NCBI RefSeq assembly: GCF_022369515.1 | Contig: NZ_CP059724.1 | Span: 4,216,001 to 4,280,000 of the forward strand | Direction: 5' to 3' | Origin: Paenibacillus sp. 19GGS1-52 | Lineage (GTDB): Bacteria > Bacillota > Bacilli > Paenibacillales > Paenibacillaceae | Length of the DNA: 64,000 nucleotides | Position numbers and translations under genes: made by a program | Shown here: in pieces, positions 17,285 through 26,591 of the stretch | How positions within the stretch are numbered: position 1 is the stretch's first letter | How the letters are laid out: each line of letters opens with the position of its first letter | Notes under the pieces: model-generated | Seen by the model: the letters and a program-made list of their open reading frames with translations, nothing else | Database searches by the model: none | What the model was told of the DNA's origin: nothing

Positions 17285-17378
17285 ATTTATTATTTCGTGT
17301 ATAGATTGCGTTTCGTGGAGACACTAAAAGCTGAAGATAGGCAGTGACTCCAAAATCAATCTATAGCGAGGTGTTTGC

Positions 17379-18278
17379 ATGTTCAAACGATTTGACGAGA
17401 TTGCAATTGAAATTCCTGAGGTTGAACGGCCAGACCCCAATGCGGCGGCAGCCGTTCAAGAGCTGATGGGTGGCAAATTCGGAGAAATGTCGACTCTGAA
17501 CAACTACTTATTCCAATCCTTTAATTTCCGCAGCAAAAAAAAGCTAAAACCATTCTACGATCTTGTTACTAGCATAACCGCTGAGGAATTAGGTCATGTG
17601 GAGCTGGTTGCCCACGCGATTAACAAATGTCTACACGGCTCCACCTCGTATAAAGCACCTGATGAAACTCCGCTTGGACCATTAAAGGATGTACGCAATA
17701 CTTATCACGCGTTAGCAGGTGCACAGGCCGCATTGCCGATCGATTCAATGGGGCGCCCTTGGAGCGGCGAATATGTATTTAACAGTGGCAATCTAATATT
17801 GGATCTGCTGCACAATTTTTTCTTGGAATGTGGTGCGCGTACGCACAAGATGAAAGTATATGAAATGACAGATCATCCGGCTGCCCGTGAAGTGGTAGGT
17901 TATTTGCTCGTTCGGGGCGGGGTACATGTTGTTGCCTATGCCAAGGCTCTGGAGGTAGCTACAGGAGTGGATGTCGGCAAGCTGATCCCCATTCCATCTC
18001 TAAGCAACAAAGCCTTTAGTGAGACACGTAAATATGAATCCAGAAGCCTCCATACTAAGCTCTATACGAATAGCGACGGAGACTTTACAGCGATTAAGCA
18101 AATTTGGAAAGGACTGCATCCAGAAGATGGCCAGCCCCTCGAAGTCATCGAAGGATCTCCCAAAGGCTTCCCGATTGCGGAAGCGCCTGAGGTTCCTGAA
18201 GAGTTCGCACCTGGTTTCTCCGAGGAGGACTTTCTGGCGATTGCCGCAAGACTACAGCAGGCAGCTAATATTCACTAG
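17379..18278 (+). CDS. Manganese catalase
   Basis: A 299-residue di-manganese catalase (ferritin-like four-helix fold) that dismutates hydrogen peroxide. Visible metal-site helices include the GKFGEMSTLNNYLFQSFNF region, EELGHVELVAHAI, and later NFFLECGARTHKMKVYEM and LLVRGGVHVVAYAKAL with their Glu/His ligands. The C-terminal tail (EGSPKGFPIAEAPEVPEE) is usual for the family. In spore formers related proteins (CotJC/YdbD type) can be coat-associated or stress-induced. The start has GAGGTG. Confidence 0.92.
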   Translation: MFKRFDEIAIEIPEVERPDPNAAAAVQELMGGKFGEMSTLNNYLFQSFNFRSKKKLKPFYDLVTSITAEELGHVELVAHAINKCLHGSTSYKAPDETPLGPLKDVRNTYHALAGAQAALPIDSMGRPWSGEYVFNSGNLILDLLHNFFLECGARTHKMKVYEMTDHPAAREVVGYLLVRGGVHVVAYAKALEVATGVDVGKLIPIPSLSNKAFSETRKYESRSLHTKLYTNSDGDFTAIKQIWKGLHPEDGQPLEVIEGSPKGFPIAEAPEVPEEFAPGFSEEDFLAIAARLQQAANIH

Positions 18279-18292
18279 ATCTCGGAAATGGA

Positions 18293-18338
18293 GAAGCCGG
18301 CCCAATCGACCTCAAAGGTCTTTCGGTCCGGCTCTTTT
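18293..18338 (+). terminator. Intrinsic terminator after Mn catalase
   Basis: Stem AGCCGG / CCGGCT with inner pairing GACCT / AGGTC, followed by CTTTTCATG. Confidence 0.65.
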
Positions 18339-18364
18339 CATGCTATGCACATTTGGATTCGTGC

Positions 18365-18523
18365 TTATTTTGTCTTTCCATTATTTGCTCTCATTTTATC
18401 ATTTAGGACATCCTGAAAGCTCTGTATCTTCTCATCATTTTTCTCTTGCTTGGAATTAACTACGGGTTGAGGTCTAAAATATTGATGATTGTAAGCCATA
18501 AGATTATGTATTGTCATATTCAT
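18365..18523 (-). CDS. Small hypothetical protein, 52 residues
   Basis: An ATG at 18523 preceded by a perfect AAGGAGG nine bases upstream opens a 52-codon frame (MNMTIHNLMAYNHQYFRPQP... ending MRANNGKTK). Hydrophilic, charged C-terminal half; no membrane segment or known motif. The ribosome site is the main evidence that it is a gene. Confidence 0.6.
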   Translation of the reverse strand: MNMTIHNLMAYNHQYFRPQPVVNSKQEKNDEKIQSFQDVLNDKMRANNGKTK

Positions 18524-18724
18524 TTGGTTCAACCTCCTTCAATGAATATCCCCAATAATTCAAGCACTTATTGCGTATAAGTGGCATGATCCAAAAATTT
18601 CTTACATCATATATACCCTTCTTATTACCGTCTTAAACCTTTTTGCAAAATAAAAAATACCCCCAGGCCACTCATAGGCTCGAAGGTTATTTGGGATCTA
18701 TTAAATTTGATTGAATATTGTCTG

Positions 18725-19726
18725 CTATTTCAGTGCTGCCAGTGAGGCTTCATTCAGGTGTTCCAGTTCTTCCTTGTTAAGCTGAAAAGTCATTGCCCCA
18801 ATATTCTCCTCTGCATGCCGGACCTTCGATGCACCTGGAATGGCGACTACAGTGTTTCCATGGTAATGAATTAGCCAATTCAGAGCAACTTGGCCTGCGG
18901 TTGCATCATATTTGTTGCCTAGCGTCACTAACGAATCAATTAGTGGTCTGCTCCGGGCCATACTCTTCTCATTCAAACCCGATTGCATCCGCCGCATCCG
19001 GGAAATACTGCTAATCTGCGCAGGATCTTTATGAAACCGTCCTGTTAGTATCCCTTGCTGTAGCGGAGAATACGCGATTATAGAAATGCCCCGTTCCTTG
19101 GCTGCATCCATAACTCCATTCCGATCAATCGAACGGTCCAGCAGATTATATTTCACTTGATTAGAGACCAACGTCAAGTCATATTCTTTTAACAACTTAT
19201 GCGCTTGTACCATTTGCTTGGCTGAATAATTACTAACTCCTACATAACGGATCTTACCTGCCTTGACTAAACCTGCCATGGCCTTCATTTCACTTGCTAT
19301 TGAAGATAAGGAAAAGGGCTGATGAATTTGGTACAAATCTATGGTCCGACCACCAAGACAACGAAGCCGTTCCTCAATCGTAGATGTGATAGACTTAGCT
19401 GTACGCATTAGCGGCCACCATTTAGTAGCGATAAAGGGCGTAGAGTGGGCACTTCCCTCTTGCTTTAATTGATCGAGAACATGAGCCAGCGCTTCTTCTG
19501 ATTTGCCACCTCCATAGATCTCAGCCGTATCTACCCAGTTCATCCCGCCTTCCAGACTAACCCGCACGATATTCAGGATATCTCCTTCTTCAAGATTGCT
19601 CCAATACCGCCCGACCAAACCACTACCTCTGCTGAATTGCCAGCAGCCTAGCCCTAGTGGAGAAACAGACAATGAAGATTGTCCTAACGGACGCAAACTT
19701 ACAGCTGTTGAACTCGGCTCCATCAT
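18725..19726 (-). CDS. Aldo/keto reductase
   Basis: A 333-residue NAD(P)H-dependent (beta/alpha)8-barrel oxidoreductase. The catalytic tetrad is visible: Asp and Tyr in DTAEIYG, Lys in FIATKWW, His in YQIHQPF. The cofactor-binding end includes AIPGASKVRHAEENIGA. The substrate is not predictable. It is a single-gene unit, transcribed toward the 18.4 kb small gene. Confidence 0.9.
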   Translation of the reverse strand: MMEPSSTAVSLRPLGQSSLSVSPLGLGCWQFSRGSGLVGRYWSNLEEGDILNIVRVSLEGGMNWVDTAEIYGGGKSEEALAHVLDQLKQEGSAHSTPFIATKWWPLMRTAKSITSTIEERLRCLGGRTIDLYQIHQPFSLSSIASEMKAMAGLVKAGKIRYVGVSNYSAKQMVQAHKLLKEYDLTLVSNQVKYNLLDRSIDRNGVMDAAKERGISIIAYSPLQQGILTGRFHKDPAQISSISRMRRMQSGLNEKSMARSRPLIDSLVTLGNKYDATAGQVALNWLIHYHGNTVVAIPGASKVRHAEENIGAMTFQLNKEELEHLNEASLAALK

Positions 19727-19882
19727 TCATCCTTCTTTCTAAAATATGTAACATACGAGGAAATCTCGCCAGTTTTAGCGCTAACGAAGGCTTCTTATGT
19801 ATGGCTAATTATACCATCAATCTTAATCCAAACCCACTTAGCTATGGAGCGCTGAAGTTAAATTAAATAATACTTATCAAGA

Positions 19883-20458
19883 CTACCCTCTTATGTATTT
19901 TCGCTCAAGTCGATCATCTCTTATTCGAGAGTTTCTGTCTATTTGTGCCATCTTCTCTTCAATTGCTTCGTGGATAATATTGTTTAAATAAAAACTTCTC
20001 CTTGATGCAAATATGAAATATATAAAAAAAATAATTAAAATAACAATAGGGATCATTGCAATTTTCATGAATGTATCATTTTTTTCCCAAAGCTTTAATT
20101 TTGATTTTTCTGTTGATTCAGTGATCATTTGTTTAAGTGTTTGTTTAGTAGTATCATCTACCTCTTTGATTTGATCGATATTCGCTATTTTCATAGTTTG
20201 AAGGCTATCTATTGTAGAAGATTTAATTGCACTTTCATTTTGTTTTATATTTGTAGTAATCCCTACTAATAAAGTAGAAACAATACAAATCACTGCCAAG
20301 AAAACTGTTAATATTTTATTCCATTCGCTTAATGTTTTGGCATTAGCCTTTAATACTCTGAGTTCAGATATGCTCCGTTTATTTAATTTTCTTTTTAGTT
20401 CTTCTGATTCTGTAATCGTTTTCGCTTTTAGCCCTACAGCAAATTCTTTTCCGAACAT
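19883..20458 (-). CDS. Hypothetical membrane protein with periplasmic-side loop
   Basis: 191 residues. A charged N-terminal cytosolic region is followed by a transmembrane helix (ILTVFLAVICIVSTLLVGI), an extracytoplasmic Ser/Thr/Lys-rich segment of about 55 residues, a second helix (IAMIPIVILIIFFIYFIFA) and a charged C-terminus. The topology resembles a small sensor, but no domain is recognised. The base composition is more AT-rich than its neighbours. The ribosome site is AAGGGGA. Confidence 0.6.
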   Translation of the reverse strand: MFGKEFAVGLKAKTITESEELKRKLNKRSISELRVLKANAKTLSEWNKILTVFLAVICIVSTLLVGITTNIKQNESAIKSSTIDSLQTMKIANIDQIKEVDDTTKQTLKQMITESTEKSKLKLWEKNDTFMKIAMIPIVILIIFFIYFIFASRRSFYLNNIIHEAIEEKMAQIDRNSRIRDDRLERKYIRG

Positions 20459-20592
20459 TTAATTATCCCCTTTTTTTCCATTTTCCTCTTTTTATTATAG
20501 CAGTTCTGTAAATAAGTTCATCATATAATTCCCTTCTTTGTGATATTATTGTAATCAAAATACTGGAAACACAATGATAATGGAGGGACATC

Positions 20593-21267
20593 ATGTTCAA
20601 ATTTTTTATTGGCTTTATTCTATTAAGCAGGTTAGTAGGCAATCCGTTTCTGGCCTTAATCATCCTACTCGTTATCTTGTATATTCTCGACCGCCGATAT
20701 GTAGGCATCTTTCCCAGCGTTATGAAGCCCTTTCGCAGAGCACGACAAATTTCCAAGCTCCGATCAACAATTTCGCTTAATCCTAATGATGTATCTTCCA
20801 AATTCGAACTCGCCAGGCATTTGACAGAGCGCAAGAAATACAAGGAAGCGAAGGAATTACTTCTGCAGATCGAAGACCGATATGAACAATCCGCTGAATT
20901 CTGGGTAGAAATAGGCTATGTGAATCTGAAACTAAATCACTTGGATGAAGGAGAATCACAGATCATACGGGGGCTAGCGATTAACCGAAAGGCTCAATAC
21001 GGGCAACCATATCTGCGACTGGCCGAGACCTTCCGCCATACGGACCATGACAAAGCATTGAACTATGTAACACAATTTCAGGAGATTCAGACCTCGTCAA
21101 GTGAAGCCTATTATCTAGCTGGTTCTATGTACAAAGCATTAGGCAGAATTGAGGATGCAAAGCGCGCTTTTGCGGAATCCACTGCTATCTATCGCTCGCT
21201 CCCTAAATATAAGAAACGGCAGGAACGCGGTTGGGCGTTGCGCAGTTTTTTCGCTAAGCTGCGTTAA
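20593..21267 (+). CDS. Membrane-anchored TPR-repeat protein
   Basis: 224 residues. An N-terminal hydrophobic region (FFIGFILLSRL..., FLALIILLVILYILD) is followed by TPR-like helical pairs from about residue 60 (NPNDVSSKFELARHLTERKK, AEFWVEIGYVNLKLNHLDEG, EAYYLAGSMYKALGRIEDAK). Probably an inner-membrane scaffold facing the cytosol. The ribosome site GGAGGG is well spaced. Confidence 0.75.
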   Translation: MFKFFIGFILLSRLVGNPFLALIILLVILYILDRRYVGIFPSVMKPFRRARQISKLRSTISLNPNDVSSKFELARHLTERKKYKEAKELLLQIEDRYEQSAEFWVEIGYVNLKLNHLDEGESQIIRGLAINRKAQYGQPYLRLAETFRHTDHDKALNYVTQFQEIQTSSSEAYYLAGSMYKALGRIEDAKRAFAESTAIYRSLPKYKKRQERGWALRSFFAKLR

Positions 21268-21293
21268 GCTTTAGAAGATTACATATCACGTGG

Positions 21294-21341
21294 AAAAACC
21301 TCTGACGATCACGTAGCAAATGTGATCGTCAGAGGTTTTTT
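21294..21341 (+). terminator. Strong intrinsic terminator
   Basis: Perfect stem AACCTCTGACGATCAC / GTGATCGTCAGAGGTT followed by TTTTT, 25 bp after the TPR gene. Confidence 0.9.
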
Positions 21342-21345
21342 GAAT

Positions 21346-21560
21346 TCCGGTTCGGCAGAGGTTCGTTGTAGCCAACTTCCTCTTAGAGAGATGGGTCGGC
21401 CCGTCGAGCCGTTAACAAAGCTTGGGGCTTCTATGGGTTCATCCCTCAATACCATCCAGTATTCCAACATCCAGTTAAGGGTTCAAGCATTGGATCATTA
21501 CCCTTTGGATTTAAGCACGACTTCTCAGACTTCGATGATGCGTTCGTGAGCGAGCACCGC
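21346..21560 (-). other. Gene-free stretch, possible IS200/IS605-like 3' remnant
   Basis: No credible reading frame. Read on the minus strand it contains CTTGAACCCTTAACTGGATG, GAGGGATGAACCC and AGAAGCCCCAAGCTTT in order, which recalls the 3' ends (guide-RNA region and end hairpin) of tnpB-carrying IS200/IS605 elements. No tnpA or tnpB is nearby, so at most this is a fragment. Identification is from memory of such ends and is weak. Confidence 0.3.
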
Positions 21561-21594
21561 TCACATGAACGGGACGACATCAGAGAATGACGAA

Positions 21595-21648
21595 ATACCC
21601 CCGCAAAATAAGACCGCTCATCCGAGACCAGTCTATATTTAGCGGGGG
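21595..21648 (-). terminator. Terminator of the MMPL operon
   Basis: On the minus strand ACCCCCGC...GCGGGGGT form a long stem whose inner part also pairs imperfectly. It begins about 30 bp after the MMPL stop. Confidence 0.65.
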
Positions 21649-21680
21649 TAGATGGGTGGCTTTACTACCACCCCATAGTC

Positions 21681-24600
21681 TTACATATGAATATCATGCT
21701 TCGGAGCTTCGGAGCTTTCTTTGACCCGGAAAGGCCACCAGTTGGCCCGACCGAACATCCGTACCATAACTGGAACGAAGAACGGCAGGAATACCAGTGC
21801 ATATAAGGCCAAGCCGACAAGGACTACTGTAGCAATCTGCATCATCGACAGCACCCCTGAAGGATACATTGAGGCAAATGTGCCACCTAGTATAACTACG
21901 GCTGACAGAATAACTGTGCCCATATTGCGCATGGCATGCAGAATGGCTTCACGAACATCCCAGGTCTTATTCTCATTAAACCGGGCCATCAGGAAGATAC
22001 TGTAATCCACACCGAGTGCTACCAGCATTACGAAGCTGAAGAACGGTGTCGTCCAGGTAATTCCATCATAACCAAGCAGCTTAACGAATATCGCTTCTGT
22101 CACTCCTAACGAAGTAAAATATGTGATCACTAGCGATAGAATAAGATAGAGCGGCATGACGATGGATCGTAGCAGCAGCACCAGAATAATGAATATGCCG
22201 CTCAGCATCAAGATAACAGTCCGCGAATAGTCTTCATTAGAGATTTTCTGCAAATCGCTATAGGTACTGGTAACCCCACTTATTGCAGTCTCAGCATTCT
22301 CCAGCTTCGTACCTTTAACCGCACGATCAACAGCAGCTTGAATATCACCCATACTGTCAATGGCTTCTGTGCTGTACGGATTATTGGAGAATACAACATC
22401 CAAAGTCATAACCTTGCGGTCTGTGGACAGGTAATTATCGAATACCTGTTGAATATCTGACGATTCAAGAGCCTCAGCAGGCACGAAGAATCCGCTCAAC
22501 TCATCATCCTTAGCTGCCTTAATCTGATTAAGGTAATCTTGTGCAGAGCTCAAACCGCCTGTGATTTGCTTCAAGCCATCCGAACTATCACTTAGCCCTT
22601 TAGTCAACTCTCCAAGTTGACCAGTCAATTGCCCAAATCCATCCACTAGCTGCTGTTGTCCCCCTTGCAGCTGCGTTAGCCCGCTACTGATAGAAGGAAT
22701 CTTGTCTACAATCTGGCCTTGACCTGCGGCTGCCTGATTCAGACCTGTTTGCAGCTGTCCAATTCCTGCTACCAGCTTCTGCAGCCCTTGCGCAAGTGCA
22801 GTTTGCCCAGCAGAAGCCTTGACATAACCAGCGTTAGCTTCATTCAAGCCTGCAGCTGCACCCTTCAGCTGTTCAGAGATTTGACCCAGCCCTGTGGCAA
22901 GCTGTGTAACCCCCTTACCACTCTGTGTCACTGTACCTTTAATCGTCTGATAATCTGCATCCTGCAGCAGATCTGGATGGCTGCTCTCCAGACCTGTAAA
23001 GGAAGTATTAAGGCCGCTCAAGGCTGCTGCCACACCCTGCAGTTGCCCTTGCAGCTGACCTAATCCACCATCCAGCGCAGTTAAGCCACCGCCGATTTTT
23101 TTATAACCTGCCAACAGTGCTGTGTTAGCTTCTGCAAGCTGTTTTGCACTTGACGCCGCTTGCTGAAGACCTGCTTTGAGCTCTCCTGCTCCGGCGGAAC
23201 CACTCTTAATGCCACTCTCTATACGGGATAATCCGTTACCCAAGGCGACGATACCTGCTTTGAGATCTGCAGTGCCTTCCGTCAGCTTAGCGCTGCCAGA
23301 TACAGCATCATTAAGCTTTGGCGCATTATCACTAAGCTGCTTGCTTGCATCTGACAATCCCGTTTGAATCTTGGTTAGACCTTCATTAGTCTGATCGAGG
23401 CCGTCAGAAAGAGTTCCCACCTGAGTAGGTATGAGGAAGTCATTGATTTGTACTCCTGTCGGACGCGACATGCTGCGCACCGATTTAACACCCTCCACCT
23501 TTTCCAGCTCACGGCTGATCTTCTCGGACAACCCTATATATTCCGAGGTATCCATGCGATCATCATTCTTAATTACAATTTTACCAGGCATCGATTCACC
23601 GGGGCTGAAGCTATCGGATATGATATTAAAGCCTTTAACTGAAGCATAATCGGAGCCAATCTCATCCATGCTGTTAAAGGAAAGCTTCCCATCATATGCG
23701 ACGAGGAACGGTACAACTATCACTGCTACGATCAGCAATGCCACCCACGGTCTTTTTAAAGAGAACGAGCCTGCCGCGCCCCAAATACGGCTTTCACTAT
23801 GCTCCAACTTGCCTCTTGATGGCCAGAACATTTTTTTACCCAGCACAGCCATGAAGAAAGGAACAAGTGTAACGAGGGCCAGCAGCATAACTGCAATCCC
23901 TACGGCGACGGCCACCGCTGAACGATACAAGACGAATTTCGAGAGCCCAATGGCCAAAAAGCCCACGAATACGGCCAAACCGGAATAAAACACAGTTCCA
24001 CCGGCTTTCCGGTAAGTTGCCACAATCGCACTGTGGGTATCTTCCGATGTTGCAAGCTCTTCTTTAAATCGGCTAATCAGCAGGATACAATAATCTGTCC
24101 CGATTCCGAACATTACGGCGACCATAAATATTTGTGTGAACGTCGATAATGGGAAATCAAAACGATCCACCAGAAAGCCTACTATGGATTGCGCAACTAT
24201 GTAACTCAGACCCACAGTCAGCAATGGAACAAATGGAGCCACCATCGATCGAAACACTACAAACAGAATTAGTAAAATAAAGACAACTGTAATATATTCC
24301 GATTTCTTAAGACCTGCTTCTGAACTGGCAATAGTATCTTCAGTAATCAGCCCTTCACTAGTTAAGTAATGAGCTGCATCCACATCAGCGAGCAATTCAT
24401 CAACCTTAGCGGGAAGTTCTTGAACAGCCTCGTTTCCGCCTTTTATTGAAAGTGCCACCATAATTGTCTTGCCATCTTTGGCAATCAGCGTATCCTTAAG
24501 CTCACTTTGGGAAAAAGGATCTGTAATGGCATCAATATTTAGAGCTTCTTTATTCTTGCTCAGCTTCTCAACGCCCTGCTTAATACTTGCAGTTTCTTCT

Positions 24601-24842
24601 GCCCCAATTCCCTGCGGCTTGTTAAATACAAGGGCAACTTGATGCAGCTTTTCTCCATTCTTGGAGTCAGAAACCTCCTGCAAAATCTCGTTAGCTCTAG
24701 CAGAACTATATCCGTCTGGAACTGAGATATCACCTTTCTCACGAACAAGATCTGACATTGATGGAGCTGTCATAAATAATACAACCGCCATTGCAAGCCA
24801 GACTACGATCACTGCCCATCTTGCTTTTAATATCGTTTTCAA
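21681..24842 (-). CDS. MMPL/RND-family transporter with long coiled domain
   Basis: A 1053-residue exporter with two MMPL-type halves: an N-terminal helix, extracytoplasmic domain, then five to six helices at about 180-350, and a repeat of this pattern in the last 250 residues (MLSGIFIILVLLLRSIV onward). The signature acidic residues are in MFGIGTDYCILLISRF and ALGVDYSIFLMARF. Between the halves, about residues 470-760 form a long Gly/Gln/Leu-rich heptad region (LSDGLDQTNEGLTKIQTGL-like), as in YhgE/Pip-type proteins. Probably exports a lipid or hydrophobic toxin. The start overlaps the marR stop by 4 bp. Confidence 0.9.
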   Translation of the reverse strand: MKTILKARWAVIVVWLAMAVVLFMTAPSMSDLVREKGDISVPDGYSSARANEILQEVSDSKNGEKLHQVALVFNKPQGIGAEETASIKQGVEKLSKNKEALNIDAITDPFSQSELKDTLIAKDGKTIMVALSIKGGNEAVQELPAKVDELLADVDAAHYLTSEGLITEDTIASSEAGLKKSEYITVVFILLILFVVFRSMVAPFVPLLTVGLSYIVAQSIVGFLVDRFDFPLSTFTQIFMVAVMFGIGTDYCILLISRFKEELATSEDTHSAIVATYRKAGGTVFYSGLAVFVGFLAIGLSKFVLYRSAVAVAVGIAVMLLALVTLVPFFMAVLGKKMFWPSRGKLEHSESRIWGAAGSFSLKRPWVALLIVAVIVVPFLVAYDGKLSFNSMDEIGSDYASVKGFNIISDSFSPGESMPGKIVIKNDDRMDTSEYIGLSEKISRELEKVEGVKSVRSMSRPTGVQINDFLIPTQVGTLSDGLDQTNEGLTKIQTGLSDASKQLSDNAPKLNDAVSGSAKLTEGTADLKAGIVALGNGLSRIESGIKSGSAGAGELKAGLQQAASSAKQLAEANTALLAGYKKIGGGLTALDGGLGQLQGQLQGVAAALSGLNTSFTGLESSHPDLLQDADYQTIKGTVTQSGKGVTQLATGLGQISEQLKGAAAGLNEANAGYVKASAGQTALAQGLQKLVAGIGQLQTGLNQAAAGQGQIVDKIPSISSGLTQLQGGQQQLVDGFGQLTGQLGELTKGLSDSSDGLKQITGGLSSAQDYLNQIKAAKDDELSGFFVPAEALESSDIQQVFDNYLSTDRKVMTLDVVFSNNPYSTEAIDSMGDIQAAVDRAVKGTKLENAETAISGVTSTYSDLQKISNEDYSRTVILMLSGIFIILVLLLRSIVMPLYLILSLVITYFTSLGVTEAIFVKLLGYDGITWTTPFFSFVMLVALGVDYSIFLMARFNENKTWDVREAILHAMRNMGTVILSAVVILGGTFASMYPSGVLSMMQIATVVLVGLALYALVFLPFFVPVMVRMFGRANWWPFRVKESSEAPKHDIHM

Positions 24843-25291
24843 TTGCTTTTCCCTCCCGATTCCTGCATTAAACGACCCAGCTTCTCAAACATCATGATAA
24901 AGTTCTCAATATCTTTTTCCTCAAAATCAATCAAGTACGGAGATATGACCTCCTGTATTTGCTTCTCTGCTTCTTCATACACGCTTCTTCCATCTTCTGT
25001 CATCGACAGATAGACCTGGCGCCGATCATTCTCGTCACGAGTTCGCTCGACCATTCCCGCCTCAACCAGCCGGTTAATGATAGCCGTAATTGAACTCTTA
25101 CCCACCGCAAAAGATTCTGCCAAATATGTGGAGGTACATAGCTGTTGACCGTTAATTAAGCGAAGAATGAGGAATTGATCATTAGTGATGCCGGCAGCAA
25201 TACTATCTCTTATCTGCGCATTAATGCGCCTTGTTACCACTAGGTAAACATCCATATAGCGGTTAATCCAGTGACTCGCATCTTCATTCAA
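24839..25291 (-). CDS. MarR-family regulator of the MMPL transporter
   Basis: A 150-residue winged-helix repressor: recognition region STYLAESFAVGKSSITAIIN and wing DENDRRQVYLSMTEDGRSVY. It is the first gene of a two-gene unit with the MMPL exporter. A dyad at 25328-25344 overlaps its promoter, suggesting autorepression relieved by the exported compound. Confidence 0.88.
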   Translation of the reverse strand: MNEDASHWINRYMDVYLVVTRRINAQIRDSIAAGITNDQFLILRLINGQQLCTSTYLAESFAVGKSSITAIINRLVEAGMVERTRDENDRRQVYLSMTEDGRSVYEEAEKQIQEVISPYLIDFEEKDIENFIMMFEKLGRLMQESGGKSN

Positions 25292-25327
25292 AACTTCAAC
25301 CTCCTGCTAATAGTTCATGTATAGAAC

Positions 25328-25370
25328 AGTTTCATTGTAAAACTATATTATTTCCACATTAAAAAGTCAA
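25328..25370 (-). promoter_or_regulatory. marR-MMPL promoter with operator dyad
   Basis: Minus strand: -35 TTGACT (25370-25365), 17-bp spacer, -10 TATAGT (25347-25342), followed by the dyad AGTTTTACAATGAAACT overlapping the -10 box. The position suits repression by the downstream MarR. Confidence 0.5.
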
Positions 25371-25523
25371 ATAAAATCTCAGTTTATTCTTCTGAGACTA
25401 TAATTACTCCTTAACAACAAAAAAATGACTCCATGTTCAGAGTCATTTCGCATTCACCTCTATATACACTCATTCACAAGCTCGTTTTCACTTCCGTCGA
25501 AATTTCTGCAACTCTGCAATGAA

Positions 25524-25550
25524 GAAAAGAGGGGTTCGTCACCCCTCTTA
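25524..25550 (-). terminator. Terminator of the aldo/keto reductase gene
   Basis: Stem AGAGGGG / CCCCTCT with a short loop followed on the minus strand by TTTTCTTC, about 25 bp after the stop. Confidence 0.75.
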
Positions 25551-25572
25551 CAATTACCAAAGCCAAGACGTC

Positions 25573-26541
25573 TTATTTATAAAAATTACGAATCCAACGG
25601 TGCGCCTTCAGTTTGGCAAGCTGGTCTTGGGAAAGACCGAGACCATCTCCGACCTTCATGTTGCGTTCCACATTGGTAATGGAGCGCATACCTGGAATGA
25701 CTGTTGAAACTGCGGGATGGCTAAGCACATAGCGCAGTGCGGTTTCCGCCATATCATCAACAGAAATATGTAAATCAGCAGCAATTTTCTCCACCCGGTT
25801 ATAAACTTCCTGCTTCCGCTCATTCTTAAAATAACTGTTGCGGAAATCCTCTTTTGCAAAGACGGTCTCTGGCGTAATTCGTCCCGTTAATCCACCTTCA
25901 TCAAGTGCAACCCGGACGATAACGCCGACATTATGTTTTTCACAAGCTGGCAGCAAATCGTCTTCCGGACTTTGATCAAAAATATTATAGATCACCTGCA
26001 CCGTGTCCACGATACCGGTTTCAATCAGTTTGACCGCATTTGCAGGCTGATGGTCATTGATTGAGACGCCGAAAAAACGGATTTTCCCTTGTTCTTTTAG
26101 TTTACGTACACCTTCCAGCCAATCGCCTTTACCTACCCATTCATCTGACCAGACATGGAATTGCTGAACATCAATGGTATCTAGACCCAGATTGCGCAAG
26201 CTTTGTTCCGTGCTGGAAATTACGTGCTCAGCTGTAAATGTCTCATCCGCTGGTACACCGGCACGAGCGGGCCATTGTCCGTTTTTCGGTGGAATTTTGG
26301 AAGCGACATAGATGTTCCCCGCATGTTCCCGAGCAACTTGCCCAACAAGCTTCTCGCTATGTCCATCCCCGTAACCAATCGCTGTATCAATAAAATTCAA
26401 TCCCAACTCAATGGAACGATTAAGCGCGTTAAGCGATTCCTGATCATCTGCTCCGATCCATGCAGTTTTGCCGATTCCCCAGGCTCCATAACCAATTTCG
26501 GATATTTTCATTCCTGTTTTGCCTAGTGTTCTGTAGTTCAT
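25573..26541 (-). CDS. Aldo/keto reductase
   Basis: About 322 residues; Asp/Tyr in DTAIGYG, Lys in VASKIPP, and the histidine in QQFHVW complete the tetrad. The C-terminal cofactor segment is VSTVIPGMRSITNVERNM. It resembles the YccK/IolS-type or dehydrogenase-like AKR branch; the substrate is unknown. The start at 26541 (MNYRTLGKTG) follows GAGGGAAG. The frame extends 12 codons further upstream without support. Confidence 0.9.
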   Translation of the reverse strand: MNYRTLGKTGMKISEIGYGAWGIGKTAWIGADDQESLNALNRSIELGLNFIDTAIGYGDGHSEKLVGQVAREHAGNIYVASKIPPKNGQWPARAGVPADETFTAEHVISSTEQSLRNLGLDTIDVQQFHVWSDEWVGKGDWLEGVRKLKEQGKIRFFGVSINDHQPANAVKLIETGIVDTVQVIYNIFDQSPEDDLLPACEKHNVGVIVRVALDEGGLTGRITPETVFAKEDFRNSYFKNERKQEVYNRVEKIAADLHISVDDMAETALRYVLSHPAVSTVIPGMRSITNVERNMKVGDGLGLSQDQLAKLKAHRWIRNFYK

Positions 26542-26591
26542 ATACTTCCCTCGCCTTCTTAATTTCAATTTCCGCATTCCATTCTCAAGTA

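Noticed and set aside
20463..20843. 126-codon minus-strand frame
   Set aside because: Antisense to the TPR protein gene; no ribosome site and no protein-like composition.
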